DNA from: Rs1 sp034111875
GTDB lineage: Bacteria > Pseudomonadota > Gammaproteobacteria > Pseudomonadales > Balneatricaceae
Assembly (NCBI GenBank): GCA_034111875.1
Contig: JAWUWK010000101.1
Coordinates: 1-34,906, forward strand
Direction of reading: 5' to 3'
Length of the DNA stretch: 34,906 nt
Below the pieces are notes generated by a model. It searched no databases and had not been told where the DNA came from. It saw only the letters and a list, made by a program, of their open reading frames with translations. Below, one piece after another: positions 7,257-15,222 of this stretch (its first letter is position 1; every line of letters begins with the position of its first letter). The position numbers were made by a program, and so were the translations under genes.

Positions 7257-8744
7257 CTAGGAAAACGCAAATTGCGCGCCTTCACGAACACCTGCTGAAG
7301 GCCAGCGTTGAGTGATTGTTTTACGTTTAGTGTAAAACCTCACTGAATCCGGTCCATAAGCATGTAGATCACCAAACAAAGAACGCTTCCATCCACCGAA
7401 GCTATGGTAAGAAACGGGTACTGGTAACGGCACATTGATACCGACCATACCGACTTTGATATTGTCGCTAAAATAGCGCGCAGCCTCTCCATCGCGGGTA
7501 AAGATACAAGTACCATTACCGTATTCATGACTATCAATCAGCTCCATCGCCTCTTGCATAGAGTTGACTCGGACGATAACGAGAACCGGCCCAAAAATTT
7601 CCTCTTTGTAGCTCACCATCTCCGCGGTGACATTGTCGATCAGTGTTCCGCCAACAAAATAACCCTTCGAATAACCTTCTACATGTGGATTACGACCATC
7701 GACAACCAGAGTAGCACCGTCATTTTCAGCACCGGTGATATAGCCATTGACTTTGTCCTGATGCGCTTTGGTGATCACCGGTCCGAAGTCATTACTACTA
7801 TCACTATAAGCCCCTACTTTTAAACTCTCCATGCCCTGCTTTAACTTGCCTATTAGCTGATCGGCCGCTTGATCGCCCACCGCTACTACACAAGAAAGTG
7901 CCATACAGCGCTCTCCAGATGAGCCAAATGCAGCACCGATTAAGGCTTGTGCTGCATTATCCATATCGGCATCAGGCATAATAATCGCGTGGTTTTTAGC
8001 CCCACCTAAGGCTTGGCAACGCTTGCCATTGGCACTGGCTGTGGTGTAAATGTACTCGGCTATAGGAGTTGAACCCACAAAGCTGACCGCGCTGACTCGC
8101 TGGTCGTTGAGCAAAGTATCGACAGCTATTTTATCGCCGTTAACAACACTCATGACCCCCGCTGGCAGGCCAGCATCTATTAACAATTGGGCAATAAACA
8201 TAGTCGATGAAGGATCGCGCTCCGATGGCTTTAGAATAAAGCAATTACCACAGACAATCGCCATAGGGTACATCCACAAAGGCACCATCGCCGGGAAATT
8301 AAACGGCGTGATGCCAGTGACAACACCTAAGGGCTGAAACTCACTCCAAGAGTCAATATTAGGGCCTACATTTTTAGAGTGCTCTCCTTTTAACAGCTCT
8401 GGCGCACAACATGCATACTCAACATTCTCAATGCCGCGCTGCAATTCACCCATTGCATCGTGAGAAATCTTACCGTGTTCCTCACCAATTAACTCGCAAA
8501 TTTTCTCTGCATTGTCTTCTAACAGCTGCTTAAACTTAAACATTACCCGTGCGCGTTTCACTACAGGTGTATTACGCCAACCGGGAAAGGCAGCTTGAGC
8601 CGCTTCAATTGCCTGTTCAACAGTCTCTTTACTTGCAAGTGATACTTGCTTAGTAACTTCACCTGTTGATGGATTAAAAACATCTTGGGTTCTGGCGTTA
8701 TCATCGACTGTTAAACCGTTGATCATATGTCCTATCGTCTTCAT
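7257..8744 (-). CDS. mmsA: CoA-acylating (methyl)malonate-semialdehyde dehydrogenase
   Basis: A 495-residue aldehyde dehydrogenase superfamily member that oxidises malonate semialdehyde to acetyl-CoA, or methylmalonate semialdehyde to propionyl-CoA, using NAD+ and CoA. Visible features are GITPFNFPAMVPLWMYP (144-160), the NAD-site residues KPSERDPS (172-179), FVGSTPIAEYIY and GSSGERCMA with catalytic Cys280. The run GGAKNHAIIMPDAD is typical of MmsA: it has GGAKNH in place of the ELGG catalytic Glu motif of hydrolytic ALDHs. I chose ATG 8744 because GAGG lies 6 nt upstream; an upstream extension to 8777 has no support. It follows the aminotransferase gene on the same strand, so the pair would take beta-alanine or beta-aminoisobutyrate to acyl-CoA. 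Confidence 0.92.
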   Translation of the reverse strand: MKTIGHMINGLTVDDNARTQDVFNPSTGEVTKQVSLASKETVEQAIEAAQAAFPGWRNTPVVKRARVMFKFKQLLEDNAEKICELIGEEHGKISHDAMGELQRGIENVEYACCAPELLKGEHSKNVGPNIDSWSEFQPLGVVTGITPFNFPAMVPLWMYPMAIVCGNCFILKPSERDPSSTMFIAQLLIDAGLPAGVMSVVNGDKIAVDTLLNDQRVSAVSFVGSTPIAEYIYTTASANGKRCQALGGAKNHAIIMPDADMDNAAQALIGAAFGSSGERCMALSCVVAVGDQAADQLIGKLKQGMESLKVGAYSDSSNDFGPVITKAHQDKVNGYITGAENDGATLVVDGRNPHVEGYSKGYFVGGTLIDNVTAEMVSYKEEIFGPVLVIVRVNSMQEAMELIDSHEYGNGTCIFTRDGEAARYFSDNIKVGMVGINVPLPVPVSYHSFGGWKRSLFGDLHAYGPDSVRFYTKRKTITQRWPSAGVREGAQFAFS

Positions 8745-8853
8745 GTAAACCTCGTAGTTCTCAGCTAGCAATGGCAATTTTTAGTTTAATCGGCCAATTC
8801 TATGCTATTAAATTCAAACTCAATCACTAGTGTAAATTGATTTTACTGTCACT

Positions 8854-10197
8854 TTAACCCAGTTCTCGAATAGATTCTCCAAGTGCATTAATCAAGCTAT
8901 CTATCTCAGCGTTTTCAACAATGAAAGGCAAACCTAACTGAATAGTATCCCCACCGTAACGCACATAAAAGCCTTTTTCCCAACATTTCATTGCGATTTC
9001 ATAAGGCCTTTTTGCAGGTTCACCTGGGTAAGATTCAATCTGTAAAGCGCCGGCTAAGCCATAATTGCGGATATCGGCAATGTATTGAGTCCCGCGCAAG
9101 CTGTGAAGCGCCTCTTCAAACACTGGGCTCATTTGCTTCACACGGGGAATAAGTTGATCTTTTTCCAACAGATCTAAGGTGGCTAAGCCGGCTGCGCAGG
9201 CCACTGGATGACCTGAATAAGTATAACCATGGGGCAATTCTACCATGTAGTCGGGACCGCCATTATCCATGAAAGTTTGGTAAATTTCAGCGGTTGCAAC
9301 CACAGCTCCCATAGGCACAGCCCCGTTAGTTATTTGCTTAGCGACGTTTAACAAATCTGGCGTGACCGCAAATTCTTCGGCGCCTGTCCATGATCCCATA
9401 CGCCCAAAAGCAGTAATCACTTCATCAAAAATCAATAAAATATTATGCTGATCACAGATTTCGCGCAAACGCTTTAGGTAGCCTTTCGGGGGTGGAATAA
9501 CTCCGGCTGACCCCGCCAGTGGCTCAACAATCACAGCTGCTATGTTTGATGCATCGTGCAAGGCGATAAGCTCTAATAACTCATCAGCTTTTATGGCACC
9601 GGTCTCTGGCATACCACGGCTAAAGGTATTGTCTTTTTGCAGTGTATGCGGTAAGTGGTCACAATCTATCCCCTGACCAAACATCGCTCGATTGGCACCT
9701 ATTCCGCCAACACTGATGCCACCGAAATTTACCCCGTGATAGCCTTTGGCGCGTCCAATCAGTTTAGTCTTACTCGGCAGGCCTTTTTTGCGCCAATAGG
9801 CGCGGGCAATTTTTAACGATGTGTCAGCCGATTCCGAGCCCGAGTCAGTAAAAAACACATAGTCTAAACTTTCTGGCATCAACTCTTTAATGCGGTTAGC
9901 CAGCTCAAACGCCTTAGGATGCCCGTGCTGAAAAGCCGGAGAATAGTCTAACTCGGTTAACTGTTTAGCCACCGCCTCGGCAATCTCAGGCCTACAGTGC
10001 CCTGCACCGCATGTCCACAATCCAGAGAGCCCGTCAAACACCTTACGCCCTGTTCCATCAGTTAGATAAGAGCCCTCGCCTTTAACGATCATCCGCGGAT
10101 CAGCTTTGAACTGGCGGTTGGCGGTATAGGGCATCCAATAGGCCTCTAACTCTTGACGAGACATACCGGCGGATTTTTGTAAATTGAATTCAGACAT
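8854..10197 (-). CDS. Omega-amino acid (beta-alanine):pyruvate aminotransferase
   Basis: Class III PLP-dependent aminotransferase of 447 residues. It matches the omega-amino acid:pyruvate transaminase group from the start (AYWMPYTANRQFKADPR). PLP-site features are SGSESADTSLKIARAYW (119-135), YHG (153-155), IFDEVITAFGRMG (256-268) with Asp258, and Lys287 in NVAKQITNGAVPMGAV as the Schiff-base lysine. Expected reaction: beta-alanine plus pyruvate to malonate semialdehyde plus alanine; beta-aminoisobutyrate is a likely second donor. An AGGTGA ribosome site lies just before ATG 10197. It is first of a two-gene operon with mmsA, 109 bp upstream of it, and divergent from a LysR regulator. Taurine or putrescine transaminase activity cannot be excluded. 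Confidence 0.87.
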   Translation of the reverse strand: MSEFNLQKSAGMSRQELEAYWMPYTANRQFKADPRMIVKGEGSYLTDGTGRKVFDGLSGLWTCGAGHCRPEIAEAVAKQLTELDYSPAFQHGHPKAFELANRIKELMPESLDYVFFTDSGSESADTSLKIARAYWRKKGLPSKTKLIGRAKGYHGVNFGGISVGGIGANRAMFGQGIDCDHLPHTLQKDNTFSRGMPETGAIKADELLELIALHDASNIAAVIVEPLAGSAGVIPPPKGYLKRLREICDQHNILLIFDEVITAFGRMGSWTGAEEFAVTPDLLNVAKQITNGAVPMGAVVATAEIYQTFMDNGGPDYMVELPHGYTYSGHPVACAAGLATLDLLEKDQLIPRVKQMSPVFEEALHSLRGTQYIADIRNYGLAGALQIESYPGEPAKRPYEIAMKCWEKGFYVRYGGDTIQLGLPFIVENAEIDSLINALGESIRELG

Positions 10198-10381
10198 GCG
10201 TCACCTCAGATCTGTTGTATTTAAAAAGAGCCTCAGTTTGCGCTTATTTTTTTTATTTGAAAATTTAAATTTACTTATACTTAAATAAGCATTTACTTAC
10301 CTAATATTGCAACATAATATTCACTATTGATGTTGTCAGAATAACCCCATAAGCAAGTTTAAAGTGACTCAGAGAAAGACA
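10198..10381. promoter_or_regulatory. Divergent promoter region, aminotransferase operon / LysR regulator
   Basis: An AT-rich 184-bp region between divergent genes. It contains the inverted repeat CTTAT-N6-ATAAG at 10274-10289. A second inverted pair of AATATT half-sites around a 7-nt core (GCAACAT) lies near 10303-10321. Both have the spacing seen in LysR-type operators. The regulator at 10382 is the obvious candidate ligand; binding is inference. Confidence 0.45.
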
Positions 10382-11320
10382 ATGACCCCTCAGGAAAATA
10401 AGCGAGCGGCACGCATTGCAGGTCGTATTGCAGATACCGATATCAGATTGCTAAAAATCTTCAAAGCGGTGGTGGAATGTGGCGGTTTTACCAATGCCCA
10501 AGTCGATCTTAATATATCCCGTGCCGCCATTAGTATTGCAATGAGTGATTTAGAACATAGACTTTCTTTAAAGCTTTGTCGCCGAGGTCGCAGTGGTTTT
10601 TCTATGACAGACCAAGGCAATGAAGTCTATCAAGCCACACTTGCCCTGTTTTCTGCGCTTGAGAACTTTCGCACCCAAGTCAATAGTATTCACCAGCAGC
10701 TAAAAGGCGAGTTGAATATTGGGATTACCGATACGTTAGTGACTATGCCAAGAATGAAGATCACTAAAGCCTTATCTGGATTAAAGCAACGTGGCCCTGA
10801 AGTTAAAGTCAATATTCGTATGATCCCCCCCGCGGATATTGAGATGGGCGTGCTCGATGGGAAACTGCACACCGGGGTCATACCCGTGTCGAAAATCCTA
10901 CCCGGTCTTGACTACATTTCACTTTACAACGAGCAATCACATTTATATTGCTGTCACAACCACCCACTTTTTGCACAGCACCCACTGTCAGTTGAACGTA
11001 TTGAGCAATATGAAGCTGTGCTACCCGCCTATGCGCAATCGGCGAGCATTAAAACGCTCTATCAGCATTTAAAAGGCACCGCGACCGCCACAGATCGCGA
11101 GGGAATTGCCTTTTTAATCCTCACTGGCCATTACATCGGCTATTTACCGATCCACTTCGCCGAGCGCTGGGTAGCTAAAGGTAAATTGCGCGCACTGCTG
11201 CCAGAAGAGCTACATTTTGAAACGCCTATTGCGGCTATCAGCCGAAAAGGCGCAATGACAAACTTGGTTCTCAATTGCTATTTACAGCAGCTCGATCCTA
11301 TCAAAAAACCAGTTGATTAA
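10382..11320 (+). CDS. LysR-family transcriptional regulator
   Basis: A 312-residue LysR-type regulator. The N-terminal winged helix (about residues 18-78) includes RLLKIFKAVVECGGFTNAQ and ISRAAISIAMSDLEHRL. The effector-binding domain follows a linker (LKGELNIGITDTLV) and ends without fusion. I prefer ATG 10382, with a purine-rich AGAGAAAG just upstream, over the GTG at 10364. It is divergent from the aminotransferase/mmsA operon, the usual layout for a LysR activator of a catabolic operon, and also sits upstream of the NCS1 permease gene. The HTH has an unusual spacing (SRAAISIAMSDLE where many LysR proteins have SQPAVSRQIKRLE). The ligand could be beta-alanine, a semialdehyde or a pyrimidine breakdown product; this is unknown. 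Confidence 0.85.
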   Translation: MTPQENKRAARIAGRIADTDIRLLKIFKAVVECGGFTNAQVDLNISRAAISIAMSDLEHRLSLKLCRRGRSGFSMTDQGNEVYQATLALFSALENFRTQVNSIHQQLKGELNIGITDTLVTMPRMKITKALSGLKQRGPEVKVNIRMIPPADIEMGVLDGKLHTGVIPVSKILPGLDYISLYNEQSHLYCCHNHPLFAQHPLSVERIEQYEAVLPAYAQSASIKTLYQHLKGTATATDREGIAFLILTGHYIGYLPIHFAERWVAKGKLRALLPEELHFETPIAAISRKGAMTNLVLNCYLQQLDPIKKPVD

Positions 11321-11703
11321 TTGATAATTATGTTTTTAAATAATTTTATGACTATTAATAGGACCATAATAGCTAAAACTATAATGGCCGACTGCACTGC
11401 TTATATAGCCGGCAGCTTGCCTTGGAATCTATTAGAATAGCGCCGCTTTCAAACACGCCAAGGGGATCTTACTTGGAATATGTCATAACACTTTTATAAC
11501 CCAATTCAAGTTTAAAGCTTGCAGTCCCACTGGATAATTGGTCGTTACTTGTTGGGTAAATTCAACTGCCTGCGAGTGCTATTCAAAACACATGTTTGAT
11601 GCACACACTTGATTTAAATATGCTTTTAAAAGTACCATCACGTTTGCTTTTTTAAAAAGCCATGCTTTCAACATTAAACATAATGACCCCAAAGGTGAAT
11701 CAA
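11321..11703. promoter_or_regulatory. 383-bp region upstream of the NCS1 permease gene
   Basis: No gene is visible. Two related palindromes lie near the 3' end: CTTTTAAAAG (11623-11632) and GCTTTTTTAAAAAGC (11646-11660, 7-bp arms around one base), about 26 bp apart. They could be operator half-sites or simple AT-rich symmetry. An AAAGGTG ribosome site (about 11690-11696) supports the permease start at 11704. Confidence 0.4.
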
Positions 11704-13170
11704 ATGAGTGAACCCGAAATAACCTACTCCACTGTCGTTGCAGTGGATGAATTCTACGCGTTAAATCTCGGCAGCGATGTCAGTAACAGTATTCACTACA
11801 ATGATGACATTGCCCCGACGAAAATAGCACAGCGCACTTGGGGAACTTGGAACGTCGCTGCACTTTGGGTCGGTATGGCCATCTGCGTGCCCACTTACAC
11901 TTTAGGAGGAGTGCTAACAGCTTACTTCGGCCTCTCGGTCGCTGAAGCTTTGATTACCATTTTAGTAGCGAATATTATTGTATTGATTCCGCTGACTTTA
12001 AATGCCTTCCCCGGCACCAAATTTGGTATCCCCTTTCCAGTATTACTGCGCTCTTCCTTTGGCATTGTAGGATCAAACATTCCCTGTCTGATCAGAGCGA
12101 TGGTGGCCTGTGGCTGGTTTGGAATCCAAACTTTATTCGGCGGTATTGCCATCCACATACTCTTTTCGACGTTAATCCCCGGCTGGGAGAACTTCCATGG
12201 CACTGGCGAAGTCATAGGATTCTTTATCTTCTTAGTGATTAATTTATATATCGTTATTAAAGGTTCGGAATCTATCAAGTTGCTGGAAACAGTCGCTGCA
12301 CCTTTATTACTTGCGGTGAGTATTGGATTAATGATGTGGGCCTGGCCACAAATCTCAGTGTCTGAAATATTAGCAACGCCTGCAAACCGCCCTGCTGAGG
12401 CCTCATTCTGGGGATACTTTTTTGGTGGGCTCACCGCCATGGTCGGCTTTTGGGCTACTCTGTCGCTAAATATCCCCGACTTTAGCCGCTATGTAAAATC
12501 CCAGCGCTCGCAGATAATCGGACAAGTGATTGGTTTGCCTGCCACTATGTTTTTCTTTGCCGCTCTGGGGGTCGTCCTAACCGCAGCTTCCACTACTTTA
12601 GTGGGCGAAACTATTTCTGATCCAATTAACTTGATCGGTAAAATCGATAGCCCAGTTTGGGTGGCTATTGCGATGATAATGATCATTGTGGCTACCCTTT
12701 CAACTAATACTGCGGCCAATATTGTTTCGCCGACCAACGATTTTCAAAATATAGCCCCTGCAAAAATAAACCAAACCCGTGGCGTACTTATCACTGGTGC
12801 AATTGGCGTTTTATTAATGGCGTGGGAGCTGTTCAAGAAGCTGGGCGTTATTGAGTCAGATGTCAGCGTTGAAGCTATGTATACTCATTGGTTATTGGGT
12901 TATTCTAGCTTATTGGGTCCTATTGCTGGAATCATGGTTGTCGATTATTTTTTGATCAAAAAACAACAGCTGAACCTAATAGATTTGTATAAAACTAACG
13001 GAGAATATGCCGGGGTTAATATGCCGGGAATGATAGCCTTCGCCATTCCGGCCGCTTTAACGGTCTTTGCCATCATCACAGGCTCCCTAAGCTGGTTCTA
13101 TCAATACGGCTGGTTCACTGGCTCTATACTCGGCGCAGTGATTTACTTTTTCAGTGCAAAAAGACCTTAG
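11704..13170 (+). CDS. NCS1-family nucleobase/hydantoin:cation symporter
   Basis: An integral membrane transporter of 488 residues with about 12 hydrophobic segments, in the NCS1 family (CodB, PucI, Mhp1, Fur proteins). Characteristic parts: the N-terminal SIHYNDDIAPTKIAQRTWGTW; WVGMAICVPTYTLGG in TM1; IPFPVLLRSSFGIVG and GWFGIQTLFGG (TM3); FSRYVKSQ in the mid loop; and SPTNDFQNIAPAKI. The family takes up uracil, cytosine, allantoin or hydantoins with Na+ or H+. ATG 11704 is chosen for its AAAGGTG site; ATGs at 11662 and 11683 lack one. Convergent with the CodA-like deaminase gene and near the beta-alanine genes, it probably imports a pyrimidine or related ring compound. The exact substrate is not readable. 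Confidence 0.87.
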   Translation: MSEPEITYSTVVAVDEFYALNLGSDVSNSIHYNDDIAPTKIAQRTWGTWNVAALWVGMAICVPTYTLGGVLTAYFGLSVAEALITILVANIIVLIPLTLNAFPGTKFGIPFPVLLRSSFGIVGSNIPCLIRAMVACGWFGIQTLFGGIAIHILFSTLIPGWENFHGTGEVIGFFIFLVINLYIVIKGSESIKLLETVAAPLLLAVSIGLMMWAWPQISVSEILATPANRPAEASFWGYFFGGLTAMVGFWATLSLNIPDFSRYVKSQRSQIIGQVIGLPATMFFFAALGVVLTAASTTLVGETISDPINLIGKIDSPVWVAIAMIMIIVATLSTNTAANIVSPTNDFQNIAPAKINQTRGVLITGAIGVLLMAWELFKKLGVIESDVSVEAMYTHWLLGYSSLLGPIAGIMVVDYFLIKKQQLNLIDLYKTNGEYAGVNMPGMIAFAIPAALTVFAIITGSLSWFYQYGWFTGSILGAVIYFFSAKRP

Positions 13171-13262
13171 GCGCTAGCCTGGGTCTAGCCTCTGGCGTTA
13201 TGAGCCCGGTTTTTAAATCCCAACAGCCTCTAATTGCCTTGCAAAAATGAGCCTATGGCGGT

Positions 13263-13338
13263 TTAGCGCTGAGCGTAAAGAACTCGCAACTGTTGCGTTG
13301 GAATCACTACAGATTTCAAGGTTACAGTTGCGCGCTAA
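13263..13338. terminator. Nested inverted repeats between convergent permease and deaminase genes
   Basis: TTAGCGC (13263-13269) pairs with GCGCTAA (13332-13338). Inside, CGCAACTGT (13285-13293) pairs with ACAGTTGCG (13324-13332). CGCAACTGTTGCG (13285-13297) is itself a perfect palindrome, so two alternative folds compete. The position between two convergent genes fits a bidirectional terminator or a structured 3' UTR. There is no clear T-run. Confidence 0.45.
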
Positions 13339-13431
13339 GAGGAACTCAGGAGAGCGGTATTTTTAAACAATCCAAACAATAAAAAATTTATCGGCCGGGA
13401 CAATATGGGGAATATTTAGACATGACGACTC

Positions 13432-14709
13432 TCAAAATAAATTTTTGCTGAAGCTAACAGGTTTTTTGACACCCCTTAAATCTAATTGACACTCCCTCGG
13501 CGTTGTCTTCGCTATCACTTTACCGGCTTTAATCACAAACAATCGCTCTGGCCGCAGCTGTATAGCTTCAATAGCACTGGCCGCTTCTAAGATCACAATA
13601 TCGGCTTTACAGCCCACCGCTAACCCATAGTCGCTTAAGTGCATTACTTTGGCGGCATTGACTGTAACCGCTTCATAGGCGGCCAACATCTCAGACTGGC
13701 CTGTCATTTGTGCCACATGTAAGCCCATGTGCGCGACATCTAACATGTCATGTGTGCCCAAGCTATACCAAGGGTCCATAACGCAATCATGGCCAAAAGC
13801 AACGTTAATGCCTGCGGCCAACATTTCAGGTACTCGTGTCATTCCACGACGCTTAGGATAACTATCACCGCGCCCTTGCAAGGTAATATTAATCAGCGGA
13901 TTAGCCACTACATGGATTTGTGCCTCTCGCATTAAAGGCAGCAGTTTCGAGACGTAATAATTATCCATGGAGTGCATAGAAGTTAGATGCGACGCGGTAA
14001 CACGTCCATTGAGTCCCAACCTTTGGGTTTCATAGGTCAGCGTTTCAATATGCCGAGACAGTGGGTCATCACTCTCATCACAGTGCATATCGACCAATAA
14101 GCCTCTTTTCTGGGCTATTTCGCAGAGTGCGCGAATCGACTCTGCCCCCTCGGCCATCGTCCTTTCAAAGTGCGGTATGCCACCGACCACATCGACGCCC
14201 TTATCGAGCGCCCGGAGTAAGTTGCGCCGGCTATTTTTGTAACGCAAAAAACCGTCCTGTGGAAAGGCAACTAATTGTAGATCTATGTAGTCACGCATTT
14301 CTTTGCGCACTTCTAACAGCGCCTCTACGGCCAGTAATTTATCATCGCTGATATCCACATGCGAGCGAATGGCCAAAGTGCCGCGCGCGATAGACCAATG
14401 GCAAAGAGCCAGCGCGCGCTCTTTGATCGCCTCCACCGTCAAACTAGGTTTCAATTCTCCCCACAACGCAATGCCCTCTAACAAAGTACCACTTTGATTC
14501 AATCGCGGCTGGCCGAGAGACAGGGCCGAGTCCATGTGGAAGTGACTATCGACAAAAGGGGCGGTTGCCAGATATCCTGCCGCCTCAATTTGGCTATTTG
14601 CAGAGATCGCCAAATGCGGCCCTATAGCGCTTATTTTGCCGTCATTGACTGCTATATCTATATTCTTCTCGCCGGTGGCTAAATTCACATTTTTAATTAA
14701 CAGATCCAC
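13432..14709 (-). CDS. codA: CodA-like cytosine (5-substituted cytosine) deaminase, amidohydrolase superfamily
   Basis: A metal-dependent amidohydrolase of about 425 residues, similar to E. coli CodA along its whole length. Numbered from GTG 14709 (AAAGGTG site 6 nt upstream), the residues align at a constant offset of 5 with E. coli: His56/His58 (61/63), Gln151 (156), His209 (214), Glu212 (217), His241 (246) and Asp308 (313). The next residue, Asp314 in E. coli, is Cys309 here (GHDCVMDPWY). Asp314 is a known specificity residue near the cytosine C5 position. So the enzyme may prefer 5-methylcytosine, or another ring such as isoguanine or creatinine. A deaminated pyrimidine would feed the nearby aminotransferase and MmsA. 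Start codon choice is moderately sure; GTGs at 14733 and 14718 are alternatives. Confidence 0.86.
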   Translation of the reverse strand: MDLLIKNVNLATGEKNIDIAVNDGKISAIGPHLAISANSQIEAAGYLATAPFVDSHFHMDSALSLGQPRLNQSGTLLEGIALWGELKPSLTVEAIKERALALCHWSIARGTLAIRSHVDISDDKLLAVEALLEVRKEMRDYIDLQLVAFPQDGFLRYKNSRRNLLRALDKGVDVVGGIPHFERTMAEGAESIRALCEIAQKRGLLVDMHCDESDDPLSRHIETLTYETQRLGLNGRVTASHLTSMHSMDNYYVSKLLPLMREAQIHVVANPLINITLQGRGDSYPKRRGMTRVPEMLAAGINVAFGHDCVMDPWYSLGTHDMLDVAHMGLHVAQMTGQSEMLAAYEAVTVNAAKVMHLSDYGLAVGCKADIVILEAASAIEAIQLRPERLFVIKAGKVIAKTTPRECQLDLRGVKKPVSFSKNLF

Positions 14710-14847
14710 TGAATACACCTTTAAATTAATCACTGAGTCATATTTCGCTATTGAAAATCCCCTGCAAAAGACGCCCCATAAAAGCGCCAGCTTAGGTTAT
14801 GTCGATTAGTATATAGTCAAGTAGTTAAAATTCAGCCCTTTTCTTAG

Positions 14848-14863
14848 CTCCTAGCCCTAGGAG
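14848..14863. repeat. Perfect 16-bp palindrome CTCCTAG-CC-CTAGGAG
   Basis: Seven-bp arms around a 2-nt centre in the codA/gabD intergenic region. It could be an operator or the outer edge of the adjacent short element. Function unknown. Confidence 0.5.
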
Positions 14864-15015
14864 CCTGTCGGACCTAACGCTAATCTACTCCGAAAAGCCA
14901 GAATTTGAGCACATTCCCAGCTCACTCACGGTAAATTGCGCTATTAGCTTCAGATACCAAAAAACCTGTCTCAAATCTACTTTTTCTCGCTACGATAGGC
15001 CAAGTCCGATAAGCG
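14861..15015. repeat. Possible MITE-like or insertion-sequence end remnant
   Basis: The left end GAGCCTGTCGGACCT and the right end read inward (GCTTATCGGACTT) are imperfect inverted repeats sharing TCGGAC. They enclose about 155 bp with no coding capacity. It may be a non-autonomous element or a deleted IS. No clear target duplication is visible, so this is tentative. The rest of 14710-15222 shows no gene and serves as the divergent codA/gabD promoter region. Confidence 0.3.
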
Positions 15016-15222
15016 ACTAAAGCATTATGCAGTGTGGATACCGATTAAAAATGCGCTGATTAAAAAAATCAGAGCCTAGCGCATGGATCTACCCATTAAA
15101 CAAAACTGTGCCATACAATGCCTGCCAACTCATGTTATGTTTAATCATTTGAAACTTTGGCTTCCCGGCCTGCTAGCTATTGCTGCACAATAGCTAAAAT
15201 CACTATATATGAGAAAACAGCG

